Source of the DNA: Robertmurraya andreesenii
GTDB lineage: Bacteria; Bacillota; Bacilli; Bacillales; Cytobacillaceae
Direction of reading: 5' to 3'
Length of the DNA stretch: 64,000 nt
NCBI RefSeq assembly: GCF_030813005.1
Contig: NZ_JAUSTU010000003.1
Span: 186,001 to 250,000, forward strand
Shown: positions 34,161-42,967 of the stretch, in pieces
Layout: each line of letters opens with the position of its first letter
How positions within the stretch are numbered: the stretch's first letter is position 1
Notes under the pieces: generated by a model
What the model saw: the letters and a program-made list of their open reading frames with translations, nothing else
The model's database searches: none
Told to the model about the DNA's origin: nothing
Position numbers and translations under genes: made by a program

Positions 34161-35480
34161 TCAAAAGGAAAAATACCTTTTTTCATAAATACTTCCTCCT
34201 ATGAAACCAAGCAAACCTGGAAGGATCCAGCCAAAGCCCTGAGCTTGCATCGGAACATAGGCTAACCATGGCGAAAGTGAGCCATTTAATAATATCGAAT
34301 TCGTGATCTCCACTAAGCTAAATAAGCCGACGAAAAGAATGGTTATCGCGTAAACTGGGCGGCGATTAAAAGGTAATTTATTATGGAACAGTCCCAGAAT
34401 GATTAAAGCAATCGCGATCGGATACAATAGGGCAAGAATCGGGACAGATACCTTCAAAATTTGAGATAAACCAAGATTTGCTACTATCCCGCTAACGAGA
34501 CATAGAATAGCTGCCCATTTTTCATAGGATACCCTCGGCCATATAGTAGAAAAATACTGGGCACATGAAGTGATTAATCCGATGCTGACACTTAAGCTGG
34601 CTAATGTAAAAATGAGTCCTAAAATAATGGTTCCACTCTGTCCAAACAATTGATGTAAGACAGAACTTAATACAATCGCTCCATTGTCAGCTGTTCCTGG
34701 TACAGATGCTGAAGCTCCTAGGTAGGCAATAATGAAATAACAAAAAGCTAAAAGCAATCCACAAATGAGACCAAATAAAGTCAAATATTTAATTTGTAAC
34801 GATTGCTCTTTTATCTGCTTACTGTTAAAAATGTTGGTAAATACAATGCCATAAATTAATGCACCAATCGCATCCATTGTTTGATATCCATCAAGAAATC
34901 CTTGTGAAATTGGATTGTCTTTATAAATAAATGAAGCTTCTTTGAAATCAGCCAAATTCGTAATTAGAGCCTTAATAAAAACAATTAGGATCAGGATTAA
35001 TAATGAAGGGGTTAAAACTTTCCCAAACCGATCCATTAATTTCGATGGCGATTTTGCAAACCAAAAGACGATACAAAAAAAGATAATCGTATAAATGAAA
35101 AGTGCACCTGTGGAAGACTCAAGTGTACTAGGCAGAAATGGCTTTAATCCCATTTCATAGGCAAGGCTCCCTGCTCGTGGAATAGCAAGTCCCGGACCAA
35201 TGCATAAATAGATGGTCATTGGAAACAGTAACGCAAAAACAGGGTTCACTCTATTTACTAAAGCTTGAAATGTTCCAGACTTCGCAATCGCAATAAAAGC
35301 AAGTAGTGCGAGGCCCGCATCTGAAATAATAAATCCTAATACGGCTTGCCATATATTTTCTCCAGCAGTCTGCCCCAAATAGGCAGGAAAAATAAGATTC
35401 CCTGCGCCAAATAACATGGAGAATAGCATAAAGCCTATAAACATAATCTCTCTATTGTTCAACTTATTCAATTCTGTCAC
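34161..35480 (-). CDS. brnQ: Branched-chain amino acid carrier BrnQ
   Basis: A 439-residue carrier with about 12 membrane helices and the BrnQ opening FIGFMLFSMLFGAGNLIFP. It takes up leucine, isoleucine and valine with Na+ or H+. The start is GTG with a modest AGG site. The 300-bp upstream gap has no T-box signature that I can see. It is not obviously linked to its neighbours. Confidence 0.9.
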   Translation of the reverse strand: MTELNKLNNREIMFIGFMLFSMLFGAGNLIFPAYLGQTAGENIWQAVLGFIISDAGLALLAFIAIAKSGTFQALVNRVNPVFALLFPMTIYLCIGPGLAIPRAGSLAYEMGLKPFLPSTLESSTGALFIYTIIFFCIVFWFAKSPSKLMDRFGKVLTPSLLILILIVFIKALITNLADFKEASFIYKDNPISQGFLDGYQTMDAIGALIYGIVFTNIFNSKQIKEQSLQIKYLTLFGLICGLLLAFCYFIIAYLGASASVPGTADNGAIVLSSVLHQLFGQSGTIILGLIFTLASLSVSIGLITSCAQYFSTIWPRVSYEKWAAILCLVSGIVANLGLSQILKVSVPILALLYPIAIALIILGLFHNKLPFNRRPVYAITILFVGLFSLVEITNSILLNGSLSPWLAYVPMQAQGFGWILPGLLGFIGGSIYEKRYFSF

Positions 35481-35790
35481 CCTAGCCTAAATTTATTATA
35501 TTAATATATTTTTTTATTCTACCAAATTCAGCTCTCTTTAGGCGTGACAAATTAAAAATATTTTTCTAAAAGGCTGTTTTCATACGGATTGTGGTTTTGG
35601 AATGGCTTTAATGCCAGCCATTCCGCTTCATACTAGGGGTCGTCACGCATGGGATGCCAGCACTTTTCTCCGTTATTTCAATAGATAGACTGCATAAAAC
35701 TAGGTTTTATCTAATAATTTTTTGTTCATAACAACAATGTTTGAGAAGAGAGGCTTCTCTAAGAAAGGACCGCTTCCCATCAGCTAAAAA
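35481..35790. other. Noncoding stretch upstream of brnQ
   Basis: No gene. A 9-bp hairpin GGAATGGCT / AGCCATTCC occupies 35599-35624. Otherwise AT-rich with no recognisable riboswitch. Confidence 0.4.
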
Positions 35791-35839
35791 CAAATAACGA
35801 CCCACTCCCCTATAAAAGAAGGTGTGGATCGCTATTTGT
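35791..35839 (-). terminator. Terminator of the split FAD-dehydrogenase gene
   Basis: Arms 35791-35805 and 35825-35839 pair over 15 bp with two G-U pairs; on the minus strand a TTTGTTTTT run follows. It lies just beyond the left end of the TnpB element, which indicates that it once followed the FAD gene directly. Confidence 0.8.
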
Positions 35840-35991
35840 CTATTGTTTATCATTCCCGACAGAAGACTCCCTCTTCAATCGTGCGAAGGGCATAGCCCAA
35901 CGATAAGTGGGAGATGAATGTCGATTGGTTGTAGCCAAAATCCCCTAAATATGGTAAAATAGGAACATACATTCGTTTGGAGGTGAAAAAA

Positions 35992-37143
35992 ATGCTAGTC
36001 AACAAAGCCTATAAATTCCGTATGTATCCAACTAAAGAACAGGAAATCCTCATAGCCAAGACGATCGGATGCAGTCGTTTTGTGTTCAACCGCTTTTTGG
36101 GACAATGGAATGATACCTATAAAGAGACTGGGAATGGATTAACCTATAATTCCTGTTCTGCTGAACTAACACAGTTAAAAAAGGAATTAGTATGGCTAAA
36201 AGAAGTTGATAGCATTGCTCTACAATCCTCACTGAAAAACCTCGCTGATTCATTTGCACGTTTCTTCAAAAAGCAGAATAACGCACCACGCTTTAAATCC
36301 AAAAAGAATAGGGTACAATCTTACACTACAAAGGAAACAAATGGTAATATTGCCGTTGTGGGCAATAAAATTAAATTACCTAAACTTGGTCTTGTCCGCT
36401 TCGCAAAAAGCCGTGAAGTGGAAGGGCGTATTCTTAATGCGACCGTAAGACGCAATCCCAGCGGGAAATATTTTGTTTCCATTCTTACTGAAACAGAAGT
36501 GCAACCATTAGAAAAAACAGGTTCTCGCGTGGGTATTGACTTAGGACTGAAAGACTTTGCCATTCTTTCAAATGGAAAAAAGTTTGAAAACCCTAGATGG
36601 TTTTGTAAACTCGAAGAGAAACTAGCGAAAGCACAACGTGTTCTTTCAAGACGACAGGAAGCAGCTTTAAAACGAAAATGCAAATTGGATGATGCGAAAA
36701 ACTATCAAAAGCAAAAACGGAAAGTAGCTCGTATCCACGAGAAAATAGTAAATGCTCGATCAGATTACCTGCAAAAGACCTCTACTGAAATCATCAAAAA
36801 CCACGATGTAATCGGAATGGAGGATTTGCAGGTATCTAACATGCAAAAGAATCACAAGTTAGCCAAAGCAATCAGTGAAGTATCGTGGTCACAATTTAGA
36901 ACCATGCTCGAGTACAAAGCAAAATGGTATGGTAAAGAAGTGGTTACTGTATCTAAAACTTTTGCCAGTTCCCAGCTATGTTCTTATTGTGGCTACCAAA
37001 ATAAAGACGTTAAAAATCTTAATCTTCGTGAGTGGGACTGCCCTTCTTGTGGTACGCATCACGATAGAGACATTAACGCAGGCAAAAACCTTGAAAGCGA
37101 AGCCATAAGGCTTCTAACCGTAGGAACTACGGGGCTAGCCTAA
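35992..37143 (+). CDS. tnpB: TnpB RNA-guided nuclease
   Basis: A protein of 383 residues. RuvC residues are Asp183 (VGIDLGLKDFAIL), Glu277 (IGMEDLQVSNM) and the HDRDINAG motif near the end; a CSYC...CPSC zinc finger (Cys330, 333, 350, 353) lies between. TnpB uses an RNA made from the element's right end to cut DNA and keep the element in place. All catalytic residues are present, so it may be active. ATG at 35992 has GGAGGTG upstream; an earlier TTG is less likely. Confidence 0.92.
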   Translation: MLVNKAYKFRMYPTKEQEILIAKTIGCSRFVFNRFLGQWNDTYKETGNGLTYNSCSAELTQLKKELVWLKEVDSIALQSSLKNLADSFARFFKKQNNAPRFKSKKNRVQSYTTKETNGNIAVVGNKIKLPKLGLVRFAKSREVEGRILNATVRRNPSGKYFVSILTETEVQPLEKTGSRVGIDLGLKDFAILSNGKKFENPRWFCKLEEKLAKAQRVLSRRQEAALKRKCKLDDAKNYQKQKRKVARIHEKIVNARSDYLQKTSTEIIKNHDVIGMEDLQVSNMQKNHKLAKAISEVSWSQFRTMLEYKAKWYGKEVVTVSKTFASSQLCSYCGYQNKDVKNLNLREWDCPSCGTHHDRDINAGKNLESEAIRLLTVGTTGLA

Positions 37144-37228
37144 TCAATTAGAAGCCGACAGGCTTCTTTACTTAGGAATCCCCCACTTCAAGCAGCTCGT
37201 AAGAGATACTAAGTGGTGGGTAGTTCAA
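37060..37228 (+). ncRNA. Candidate omega/reRNA scaffold of TnpB
   Basis: The 3' end of tnpB and the 85 nt after it hold the AGAAGCC/GGCTTCT hairpin (37149-37166) and a second pairing CCCCACTT / AAGTGGTGGG, then GTAGTTCAA. This is the expected scaffold position, with the guide starting near 37229, i.e. in the FAD-gene remnant. Confidence 0.5.
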
Positions 37229-37410
37229 TGTTGTTTACAATCCATTGCAGCAAGATAACCGAATGTCATACCAGGGCCTAATGTTGCTCCTGGACCAGGA
37301 TACGTTTCACCCATGACAGAAGCGGTACAGTTTCCGGAGGCATAGAGCCCTTTTACATAGCTTCCGTCCTCTTTCAGCACCCTGCCGTATTCATCGATCG
37401 TTAGGAGCGG
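37225..37410 (-). pseudogene. C-terminal fragment of the FAD-dependent dehydrogenase
   Basis: The minus frame reads LLTIDEYGRVLKEDGSYVKG, then LYASGNCTASVMGETYPGPG and ATLGPGMTFGYLAAMD. This is the conserved C-terminal FAD/substrate end of 3-ketosteroid-dehydrogenase/fumarate-reductase-type proteins, exactly what is missing from the gene at 50738-52243. It is cut on the right by the 13.35 kb element and on the left by the TnpB element. Confidence 0.85.
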
Positions 37411-37423
37411 TCAGATAGGGATT
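37408..37423. repeat. Left end of the integrative element (att-like)
   Basis: TAGGGATT (37416-37423) is the inverted match of AATCCCTA at 50740-50747. Six nt outside it lies CG (37408-37409), matching CG at 50754-50755 with equal spacing. The FAD-gene fragment ends here. Confidence 0.6.
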
Positions 37424-37441
37424 TATAATTCCTGAAAAATT

Positions 37442-37471
37442 CGGCATCGTCGTAGATTTTCGGCTATGCCG
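37442..37471 (-). terminator. Terminator after the recombinase
   Basis: CGGCAT / ATGCCG outer stem with T-runs on both sides; 10 nt after the recombinase stop on the minus strand. Confidence 0.75.
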
Positions 37472-37480
37472 TTTTTTCGT

Positions 37481-39133
37481 TTAGTTTGGTAAGTCGATAG
37501 CGCCAATGCAGTTATAGAAAATTTGAATCCGCTGGGTTCTGCGGCCATCTATCTTTTCAGCCTTGAATACTATAATTTTGTCGATGAACTCTCTAATAAT
37601 CTCTGCATCCAATTCTGTAATTTCTGTGTACTTTTTAACCAGTGCCAAAAAGCGGTCGGTATTGAGGGACTGTTCATTTGCTGTATCAATGGTATGTTTT
37701 AATTCAGTTATCCTTTCTTCCAGAGCCTTCTGCTCGGCTTCATATTCAGCCGACATCTTGTAAAAACGCTCTTCGGGAATTTTGCCCATCACATTGTCCT
37801 CATATAGCTTTCGAATGATTTTGTCTATGTCAGCAATGCGAGTCTGTGCTTGTTCATACTCCTTTTGACTTTGGCGGAGTTCTTTGGCAAGTTCCTTTTC
37901 TGAATTATTCGTAACTATACGGATGAATTCCTGTTCATGGTCTTTGGCAAAGGAGGTTACACGTCTTAAGTCTTCTAAAAGAAGCTGTTCCACTACAACA
38001 TTGCGTATCTGATGTGAACTGCACATACCCTTTTTCTTGCGATAAGTAGCACAAACGAAGTATTCCTTATCGTGTGTCCATCCCTTGCCTCTAACCTGAT
38101 ACAGCTTTGCTCCACAGTCGGCACAAAACATCATGCCAGAAAGCATTCCCATTTCACCTAATCGCGATGGTCTTCGCTTGCCATCTCTGATTTTCTGCAC
38201 TGTTTCCCAAGTGCCCTCATCAATAATTGCTTCATGGGTATTTTTGAAAACCAGCCAATCTTCTGGATTGTTCAATATCTTGACTTTGCTCTTATATGAC
38301 TTTTTAGAAGTCTTGAAATTTACCGTGTGACCTAGATATTCCATTTTAGCCAGAATATCTGCTACGGTACGAGCCGACCAAGCATATGGGTTTTCAGGTG
38401 GTCTTGCTGGAGTGTTAATACCCATTTTGCGAAGATGAACCGTAGGTGTATCAATGCATCGCTTTTCAAGTTGCTTTGCTATCTGCGTGGGTCCAAAGCC
38501 AGCCATGCACAGTCGGAAAATATCTCTGACCATTTCGGCGGCTTTCTCATCTATAATCCAGTGCAACTTGTCTTTAGGGTCTTTAATATAACCGTAAGGT
38601 GGATTGGTGCAGAGTGGCTTACCGGACTGTCCCTTGGATTTGAACACAGCACGGATTTTCTTGCTAGTATCCTTAGCGTACCATTCATTAATAATGTTAA
38701 GAAACGGTGTAAAGTCACTGTCTGCTTGGTTTGCACTATCAATACCGTTGTTAATAGCAATGAATCGTACATCTGCTTCAGGAAACATAATCTCTGTGTA
38801 ATAGCCTACTTTGAGGTAATCTCTGCCGAAGCGGGACATATCCTTGATGATAATCGTTCCAATTCTGTCGGACTCTACATCAGCAATCATGCGGTTAAAG
38901 TCTGGTCTATCAAAAGTTGTACCGCTGACCCCATCATCCACATAAAATTCGATGTTACGAAAACCGTTGTCCTCAGCATATTTCTTTAGAATTGCCTTCT
39001 GGTTTACTATACTGTTGCTGTCCCCTGCAAGCTCATCATCACGTGAAAGCCTGCAGTACAAAGCAGTAATTTTCGCTTCTTCAAATGCTAATGTTGATTT
39101 ACGTATAGTGCTAAATGTTGACTGTCTATTCAT
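37481..39133 (-). CDS. Large serine recombinase (TnpX/TndX-like)
   Basis: A 550-residue site-specific recombinase. The resolvase domain has the nucleophile Ser30 (YCRLSRDDE) and DMSRFGRDYLKVG; the recombinase domain follows (PPYGYIKDP, then WSARTVADIL), then a zinc ribbon (FCADCGAKLY ... FVCATYRKKKGMCSS) and a coiled coil (residues ~400-500). Such enzymes cut and join two short att sites without homology. It lies at the left end and presumably made the insertion into the FAD gene. GGAGGAG precedes the ATG. Confidence 0.92.
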   Translation of the reverse strand: MNRQSTFSTIRKSTLAFEEAKITALYCRLSRDDELAGDSNSIVNQKAILKKYAEDNGFRNIEFYVDDGVSGTTFDRPDFNRMIADVESDRIGTIIIKDMSRFGRDYLKVGYYTEIMFPEADVRFIAINNGIDSANQADSDFTPFLNIINEWYAKDTSKKIRAVFKSKGQSGKPLCTNPPYGYIKDPKDKLHWIIDEKAAEMVRDIFRLCMAGFGPTQIAKQLEKRCIDTPTVHLRKMGINTPARPPENPYAWSARTVADILAKMEYLGHTVNFKTSKKSYKSKVKILNNPEDWLVFKNTHEAIIDEGTWETVQKIRDGKRRPSRLGEMGMLSGMMFCADCGAKLYQVRGKGWTHDKEYFVCATYRKKKGMCSSHQIRNVVVEQLLLEDLRRVTSFAKDHEQEFIRIVTNNSEKELAKELRQSQKEYEQAQTRIADIDKIIRKLYEDNVMGKIPEERFYKMSAEYEAEQKALEERITELKHTIDTANEQSLNTDRFLALVKKYTEITELDAEIIREFIDKIIVFKAEKIDGRRTQRIQIFYNCIGAIDLPN

Positions 39134-39190
39134 TTTTCTCCTCCATTTCCGACAGTCTTCAAGCGGTTTAGCACTATGTATATTACCGTA

Positions 39191-39394
39191 CTACCTTGAA
39201 GAAGTCGAGTTGATTTCCGTGGGTTTATATGAACTATCTGATAACTTTGAAAGGCTTTTTGCGTTGACTGTAATCAGTCGTTTCAGCTTGGAATATGCAC
39301 TTTCCTTTGCTGAATCACTTACTCGTGATTCCACCACATAGACTGTACCTCCGATATCGGATTTGGTTGTGCGGCTGTTACTTTGATTTTCCAT
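39191..39394 (-). CDS. TnpW-family protein
   Basis: A protein of 67 residues with the TnpW pattern IGGTVYVVESRVSDSAKESA followed by KLKRLI. TnpW proteins are found next to TnpX-type recombinases in clostridial mobile elements; their role is not established. ATG at 39394 has AGGAGGTC upstream. The stop lies 57 nt before the recombinase ATG. Confidence 0.8.
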   Translation of the reverse strand: MENQSNSRTTKSDIGGTVYVVESRVSDSAKESAYSKLKRLITVNAKSLSKLSDSSYKPTEINSTSSR

Positions 39395-39428
39395 ATCGTG
39401 ACCTCCTGTCCGATGTTTTGAAGGAACT

Positions 39429-39458
39429 GGCACTGAGCAGAATTGATGACTCAGTGCC
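39429..39458 (-). terminator. Hairpin after the capsid gene
   Basis: GGCACTGAG (39429-39437) pairs with CTCAGTGCC (39450-39458), 9 bp perfect, just beyond the capsid stop. No strong T-run, so it may instead be an RNA-processing or pausing hairpin. Confidence 0.5.
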
Positions 39459-39469
39459 TAATCCATTAT

Positions 39470-40369
39470 TTAAGCTTTTAATTGTAATATTTTAAGAGCA
39501 TCCGGTTGAATTAGCTTCCCATCCAATCTCTCGTAAGCAGAAAATCCAATTTGCCCCTGCAATGCATATAACTCACTTAATTTTTTTATCGTTATTGGTT
39601 GACGTTCAATCAGCCAGTAGTATGATAAATCTCCAAATACAATGCTTTTTGCTCCTGCTGATACTGTAGGCATATATGGAGAGGTAACTATAGGCTTTCC
39701 GAAGATGGTGTTATCTGAAGGATTCCACAGATAACTGCCGCTTGTATCCTTAAGGGTTCTAAGAAGCATAGCTGTATTATCGTGCATGATAAACACAGCG
39801 TTATTTCGGTATTCATCTTTTAATGAAAAATACAGAGAGATAATCTCGTCAAAAGAGATGGTAGCACTATCTGCTGTAGTTACATCTGCATCTGCTGTAA
39901 GGATACCTGTTGGCTGTGTTGTGCCATTTCCATTAAGTAATGCATTTTCCTCAGCCTTGCCAAAACGCTTCGCAAAATCACCCATCAGATATTTTTCAAG
40001 ATTAAAGTTCATATCGGTGACGAATGAGCGGTTTAGCTTGACAAGAGATGCCAGCTTGTATGATTTCACCAGAAACTGTGTAAATGTATCGGCACTTTCG
40101 GGGATTGGATCTCCGTCTTCAACCCAATCTGCTGTCCCCGTTGAGAATACCGCTTGAATTTTACCTTCTGCAGAAGATAGATTGATAACAGTAGCAAATC
40201 TGCGGAATATATTTTCCTTTGCCAAAGCAGTGTTAAAGCCTTCTCTGAACTCATCTGGTGCGACATAGGCTCCTGCATTATCAAAACCCTCGCTTAGATT
40301 TTGATTGTTTTCTTCTTTTCCTTTCATAACATTCCAAAACGCTCTATTATAAGTTGTTGATGTTGCCAT
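39470..40369 (-). CDS. HK97-fold major capsid protein
   Basis: A 299-residue protein with the HK97 capsid pattern: AGAYVAPDEFREGFNTAL, IFRRFATVINLSS, then KLASLVKLNRSFVTDM, FGKAEENALLNGNGTTQPTG and a C-terminal FSAYERLDGKLI. HK97 capsid precursors usually have an N-terminal delta (scaffold) domain of about 100 residues removed by a protease; here the capsid core begins about 35 residues in, and no protease is encoded. AGGAGG precedes the ATG. It could package a satellite genome using helper parts, or be an encapsulin-like shell or a remnant. Confidence 0.88.
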   Translation of the reverse strand: MATSTTYNRAFWNVMKGKEENNQNLSEGFDNAGAYVAPDEFREGFNTALAKENIFRRFATVINLSSAEGKIQAVFSTGTADWVEDGDPIPESADTFTQFLVKSYKLASLVKLNRSFVTDMNFNLEKYLMGDFAKRFGKAEENALLNGNGTTQPTGILTADADVTTADSATISFDEIISLYFSLKDEYRNNAVFIMHDNTAMLLRTLKDTSGSYLWNPSDNTIFGKPIVTSPYMPTVSAGAKSIVFGDLSYYWLIERQPITIKKLSELYALQGQIGFSAYERLDGKLIQPDALKILQLKA

Positions 40370-40401
40370 AATCCTTTACCTCCTAAATTAAAATGGATTG
40401 T

Positions 40402-40415
40402 GGGGTATATACCCC
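40402..40415. promoter_or_regulatory. GGGGTATATACCCC palindrome before the capsid gene
   Basis: A perfect 14-bp palindrome 33 nt before the capsid ATG. A second palindrome CCCCTAGGGG lies at 40488-40497. Both are likely operators or parts of a structured leader; no binder is known. Confidence 0.45.
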
Positions 40416-40548
40416 GTTTGAAACTGCGTTTTTTTACACGTTGCCCCACGCCCGTTGTCCAGATGAAAAAGTGTGGAGATTTGACCTCCCCTAGGGGCAG
40501 GTATTAACACATGGAGTTGTATCCATTGTTTTCACTGGTTTTAAGCTT

Positions 40549-40636
40549 TGTAGCAAGATGTAGCAGGTAAAAACTAAACTCTCTATACGAGAGCGATTTT
40601 TTATATAACCTGTTTTTCTTGCTACAAGCTGCTACA
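40549..40636. other. Dyad of TGTAGCA motifs, candidate replication origin
   Basis: TGTAGCA occurs at 40549-40555 and 40559-40565, and its reverse complement at 40620-40626 and 40630-40636, each pair spaced 10 bp (one helix turn). Between them are an AT-rich stretch and a CTCTC/GAGAG hairpin. The right pair enters the end of the primase gene. This layout suits binding by the element's primase-helicase, though the hairpin could also simply be the primase terminator. Confidence 0.5.
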
Positions 40637-40642
40637 CTGTGT

Positions 40643-42967
40643 TTAAATAAGAAAAAACTCTTCTTCTGTCAGCTTATATCCGATAAGCATTGTGGTCATT
40701 CCACCACCAGAACGTGGTCGTTTCCGTTCTACACGGGCGATAGCTGTTAAGGCTTGTTTGAAGTTTCTTGCATTCTCCGAATAACAGCCATTGGCACTGC
40801 ACCAACGCTGATACCGGGCATACACTTCGGATGTCCGCACCTCACTGTTAGGGCTTTCCTCCAAGGCATCCTCGAAAAATAATGCTATTTTATCGCTGTC
40901 ACGCTTATAAGCCTCTGTTGCTGTCTTAACGGAATCAGGTAAAGTCAAGCCCTCCTTCTTTAACAACTGGTAGCCTTCAATTAGCCAGTTGAGGATAGCA
41001 CTCTGATTCTTCGCTTTGACGAATTCACGTTTTAAGTTTTTATCCTGCTCGCTTTCATCAAAGTGTCGTTCAAAAGGGATAATCACCACTCTGCCACTGG
41101 AAAACAGTGTCATATCCGTTATAACGGGCAGATAATTGGTGTTGATATAAAGCTTAAACTTAGGTGAAAAGTCAAAAGAGTTTTCGTGTAGAAACCTTGC
41201 GTTGATGGTGTCACCACCCGTCATGCTTTTTACCTGTGCAGCATTTAGGACAAGTCCTCTGCTAGGTTCGGAGATATTCACAAAGCGTACTCCTGCAAGC
41301 CGGGCAATATCTTCACTTGGACTTGAACTGTTATTGTTCTTTTTCAGACTGATAGTCTCTGGCCTTGCGGTACAGCCATAACTGCCTAATACCTTAAGAA
41401 TGCTCTCACATAGCGTACCTTTACCGTTTCGAGTTGTAGCACCATAGAGAACAAACAGGCATTCATACCGAGTGTCTCCGCTGATGCTGTAGCCAAAGGC
41501 TTTTTGGAGGAATTTTGCCTTTTCCTCATCTCCGCTCATAATCTCATGAATAAATCTATCCCATCGCTCGCTTTTGGCTTCTGGATCAAACTTAACACCA
41601 GATATCTTTGTGAGTCTGTCCTCGCTGTTGTGGGGTTGAAAATCCATGGATGTTAAAAACAATGTGCCATTGGAACAGTTGAGCACTTGCGGGTCTTGGT
41701 CAAATTCAGCCATTGATATGGGATATACGCTCTGCGCATCCTTAAGTACCGTTTCCCTGTATCTTCTTGACTGCCACTTTCGGCAATAGTCAATGTATGC
41801 CTTTCTTTGATGTTCATCCTGAATAGTCAAAGCATAGGTTAGCAGTTGGTTGGCCAATAATTTACACATTTCCATCACTTGGAGATTACCGACATCAGGA
41901 ATCCAAATACCATTCTCATAGCAAAACCACATTTTCCTTTCGGGAACAAAGCGGGCAAAAGATTTATAATAATCAGCAAACAGCCTGCTTGCCCCAATAT
42001 CCGTCCAAGGGTAGCGATCGTTACTCTCAGGCTTAAAGTCAGCAAGGGAACATTCTCCAAAATCTTCTGTAGCTGATGAACGCTTACCACCTGGTTTATA
42101 TATTTCAGTAGCATTTGCAATTGCTTTTTCTATGGTTATCATTCCATAAGTACTGCCGGACTGTGATCTATTCCATTTATCTCGCATTAGGCCGCTCTGC
42201 CGGAAAAGTCTGTCTATCTGTCCAATATCTCTGCCACACCAAAATGCCAGCATACCGCAAAGTGCCAAATCAGCTTCACTGGCAGAAGCATAACCAGATG
42301 TATCTCCCTGCCATAATGCTTTGAACCTTTCTCCGTTTGCCGATTTTAAAGCCTTCTCAATAACAGACTTGTCAGACAGATAGGATTGGCTTTCTCTATC
42401 CAGAATTTGCTTCACAGGGGTAGGACGTAGCATATACTTGTCTAGTATCATCTGAAGCTCATTCGATTTCTCCGCTATATCACCATCTGCAAACATATTT
42501 CCCGTTACGGTAACAAAGCGATTAATAGCTCCAGCCACATAGACCTCAACTCCCAGCTTTCTGTTGTTGATATAATATTTTGTTTTGTCAAAGTTAAAGC
42601 CTGTGGCCTTAAAGAAAATATGAAGCCCTTTTCCAGATGGACTGTGTTCCATATAGCAACCCCTAAAAGCCTCTACTACACTTTGGGAAATAGGCTTAAG
42701 CCTACCGCTGCTATCAAAGCAATCATCTAAGTCGATAACACAGATGTCATTACCCACCAAAAATCCGATACCGTCATATTTACTTATAGCAGCTATCGCC
42801 GAACTAAAATCTTTAAATGTATCACGTTTATTTGGTTTTGCCCTTTTTCCTGTTACTGGATTATAGGGAACTTTGGTTTTTCTGCCACTTCGCTCTTCAT
42901 ATTTCCAACAGCAAAACTGTGGCTTAATTTTGAGTATCTGTGGCAAGTTATCATATTGTGGTTTCAG
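40643..42967 (-). CDS. P4-type primase-helicase
   Basis: A protein of 774 residues from the start chosen here. The N-terminal prim-pol domain shows DICVIDLDDC and HSPSGKGLHIFFK; a D5-type region and superfamily 3 helicase follow (Walker A GATTRNGKGT, then FVNISEPSRG and LYINTNYLP). It would prime and unwind DNA for replication of the element. No ATG, GTG or TTG is well placed: TTG at 42946 lies 29 nt after the ribosome site, while CTG at 42965-42967 lies just after AAGGAGGTG and gives MKPQYDNLPQILK, so CTG is the likely start. Confidence 0.88.
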   Translation of the reverse strand: MKPQYDNLPQILKIKPQFCCWKYEERSGRKTKVPYNPVTGKRAKPNKRDTFKDFSSAIAAISKYDGIGFLVGNDICVIDLDDCFDSSGRLKPISQSVVEAFRGCYMEHSPSGKGLHIFFKATGFNFDKTKYYINNRKLGVEVYVAGAINRFVTVTGNMFADGDIAEKSNELQMILDKYMLRPTPVKQILDRESQSYLSDKSVIEKALKSANGERFKALWQGDTSGYASASEADLALCGMLAFWCGRDIGQIDRLFRQSGLMRDKWNRSQSGSTYGMITIEKAIANATEIYKPGGKRSSATEDFGECSLADFKPESNDRYPWTDIGASRLFADYYKSFARFVPERKMWFCYENGIWIPDVGNLQVMEMCKLLANQLLTYALTIQDEHQRKAYIDYCRKWQSRRYRETVLKDAQSVYPISMAEFDQDPQVLNCSNGTLFLTSMDFQPHNSEDRLTKISGVKFDPEAKSERWDRFIHEIMSGDEEKAKFLQKAFGYSISGDTRYECLFVLYGATTRNGKGTLCESILKVLGSYGCTARPETISLKKNNNSSSPSEDIARLAGVRFVNISEPSRGLVLNAAQVKSMTGGDTINARFLHENSFDFSPKFKLYINTNYLPVITDMTLFSSGRVVIIPFERHFDESEQDKNLKREFVKAKNQSAILNWLIEGYQLLKKEGLTLPDSVKTATEAYKRDSDKIALFFEDALEESPNSEVRTSEVYARYQRWCSANGCYSENARNFKQALTAIARVERKRPRSGGGMTTMLIGYKLTEEEFFLI

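Larger units (their letters stand above)
35852..37228 (+). mobile_element. IS605/IS1341-type element with tnpB only
   Basis: One tnpB gene with flanking ends typical of this group: a left end containing GAAGGGCATAGCCCAACGAT and GTGGGAGATGAATGTCG, and a right end with a GAAGCC/GGCTTC hairpin and GGTGGGTAGTTCAA. No tnpA, so it depends on one in trans. It is inserted in the last codons of the FAD-dehydrogenase gene fragment. The exact left boundary is approximate. Confidence 0.75.

Noticed and set aside
35481..35790. T-box or other riboswitch upstream of brnQ
   Set aside because: No T-box sequence (AGGGTGGNACC) or alternative terminator next to the start; only a small isolated hairpin.
38435..38989. 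184-residue plus-strand frame
   Set aside because: Lies wholly antisense to the serine recombinase, has no ribosome site and no domain; a shadow of the real gene.
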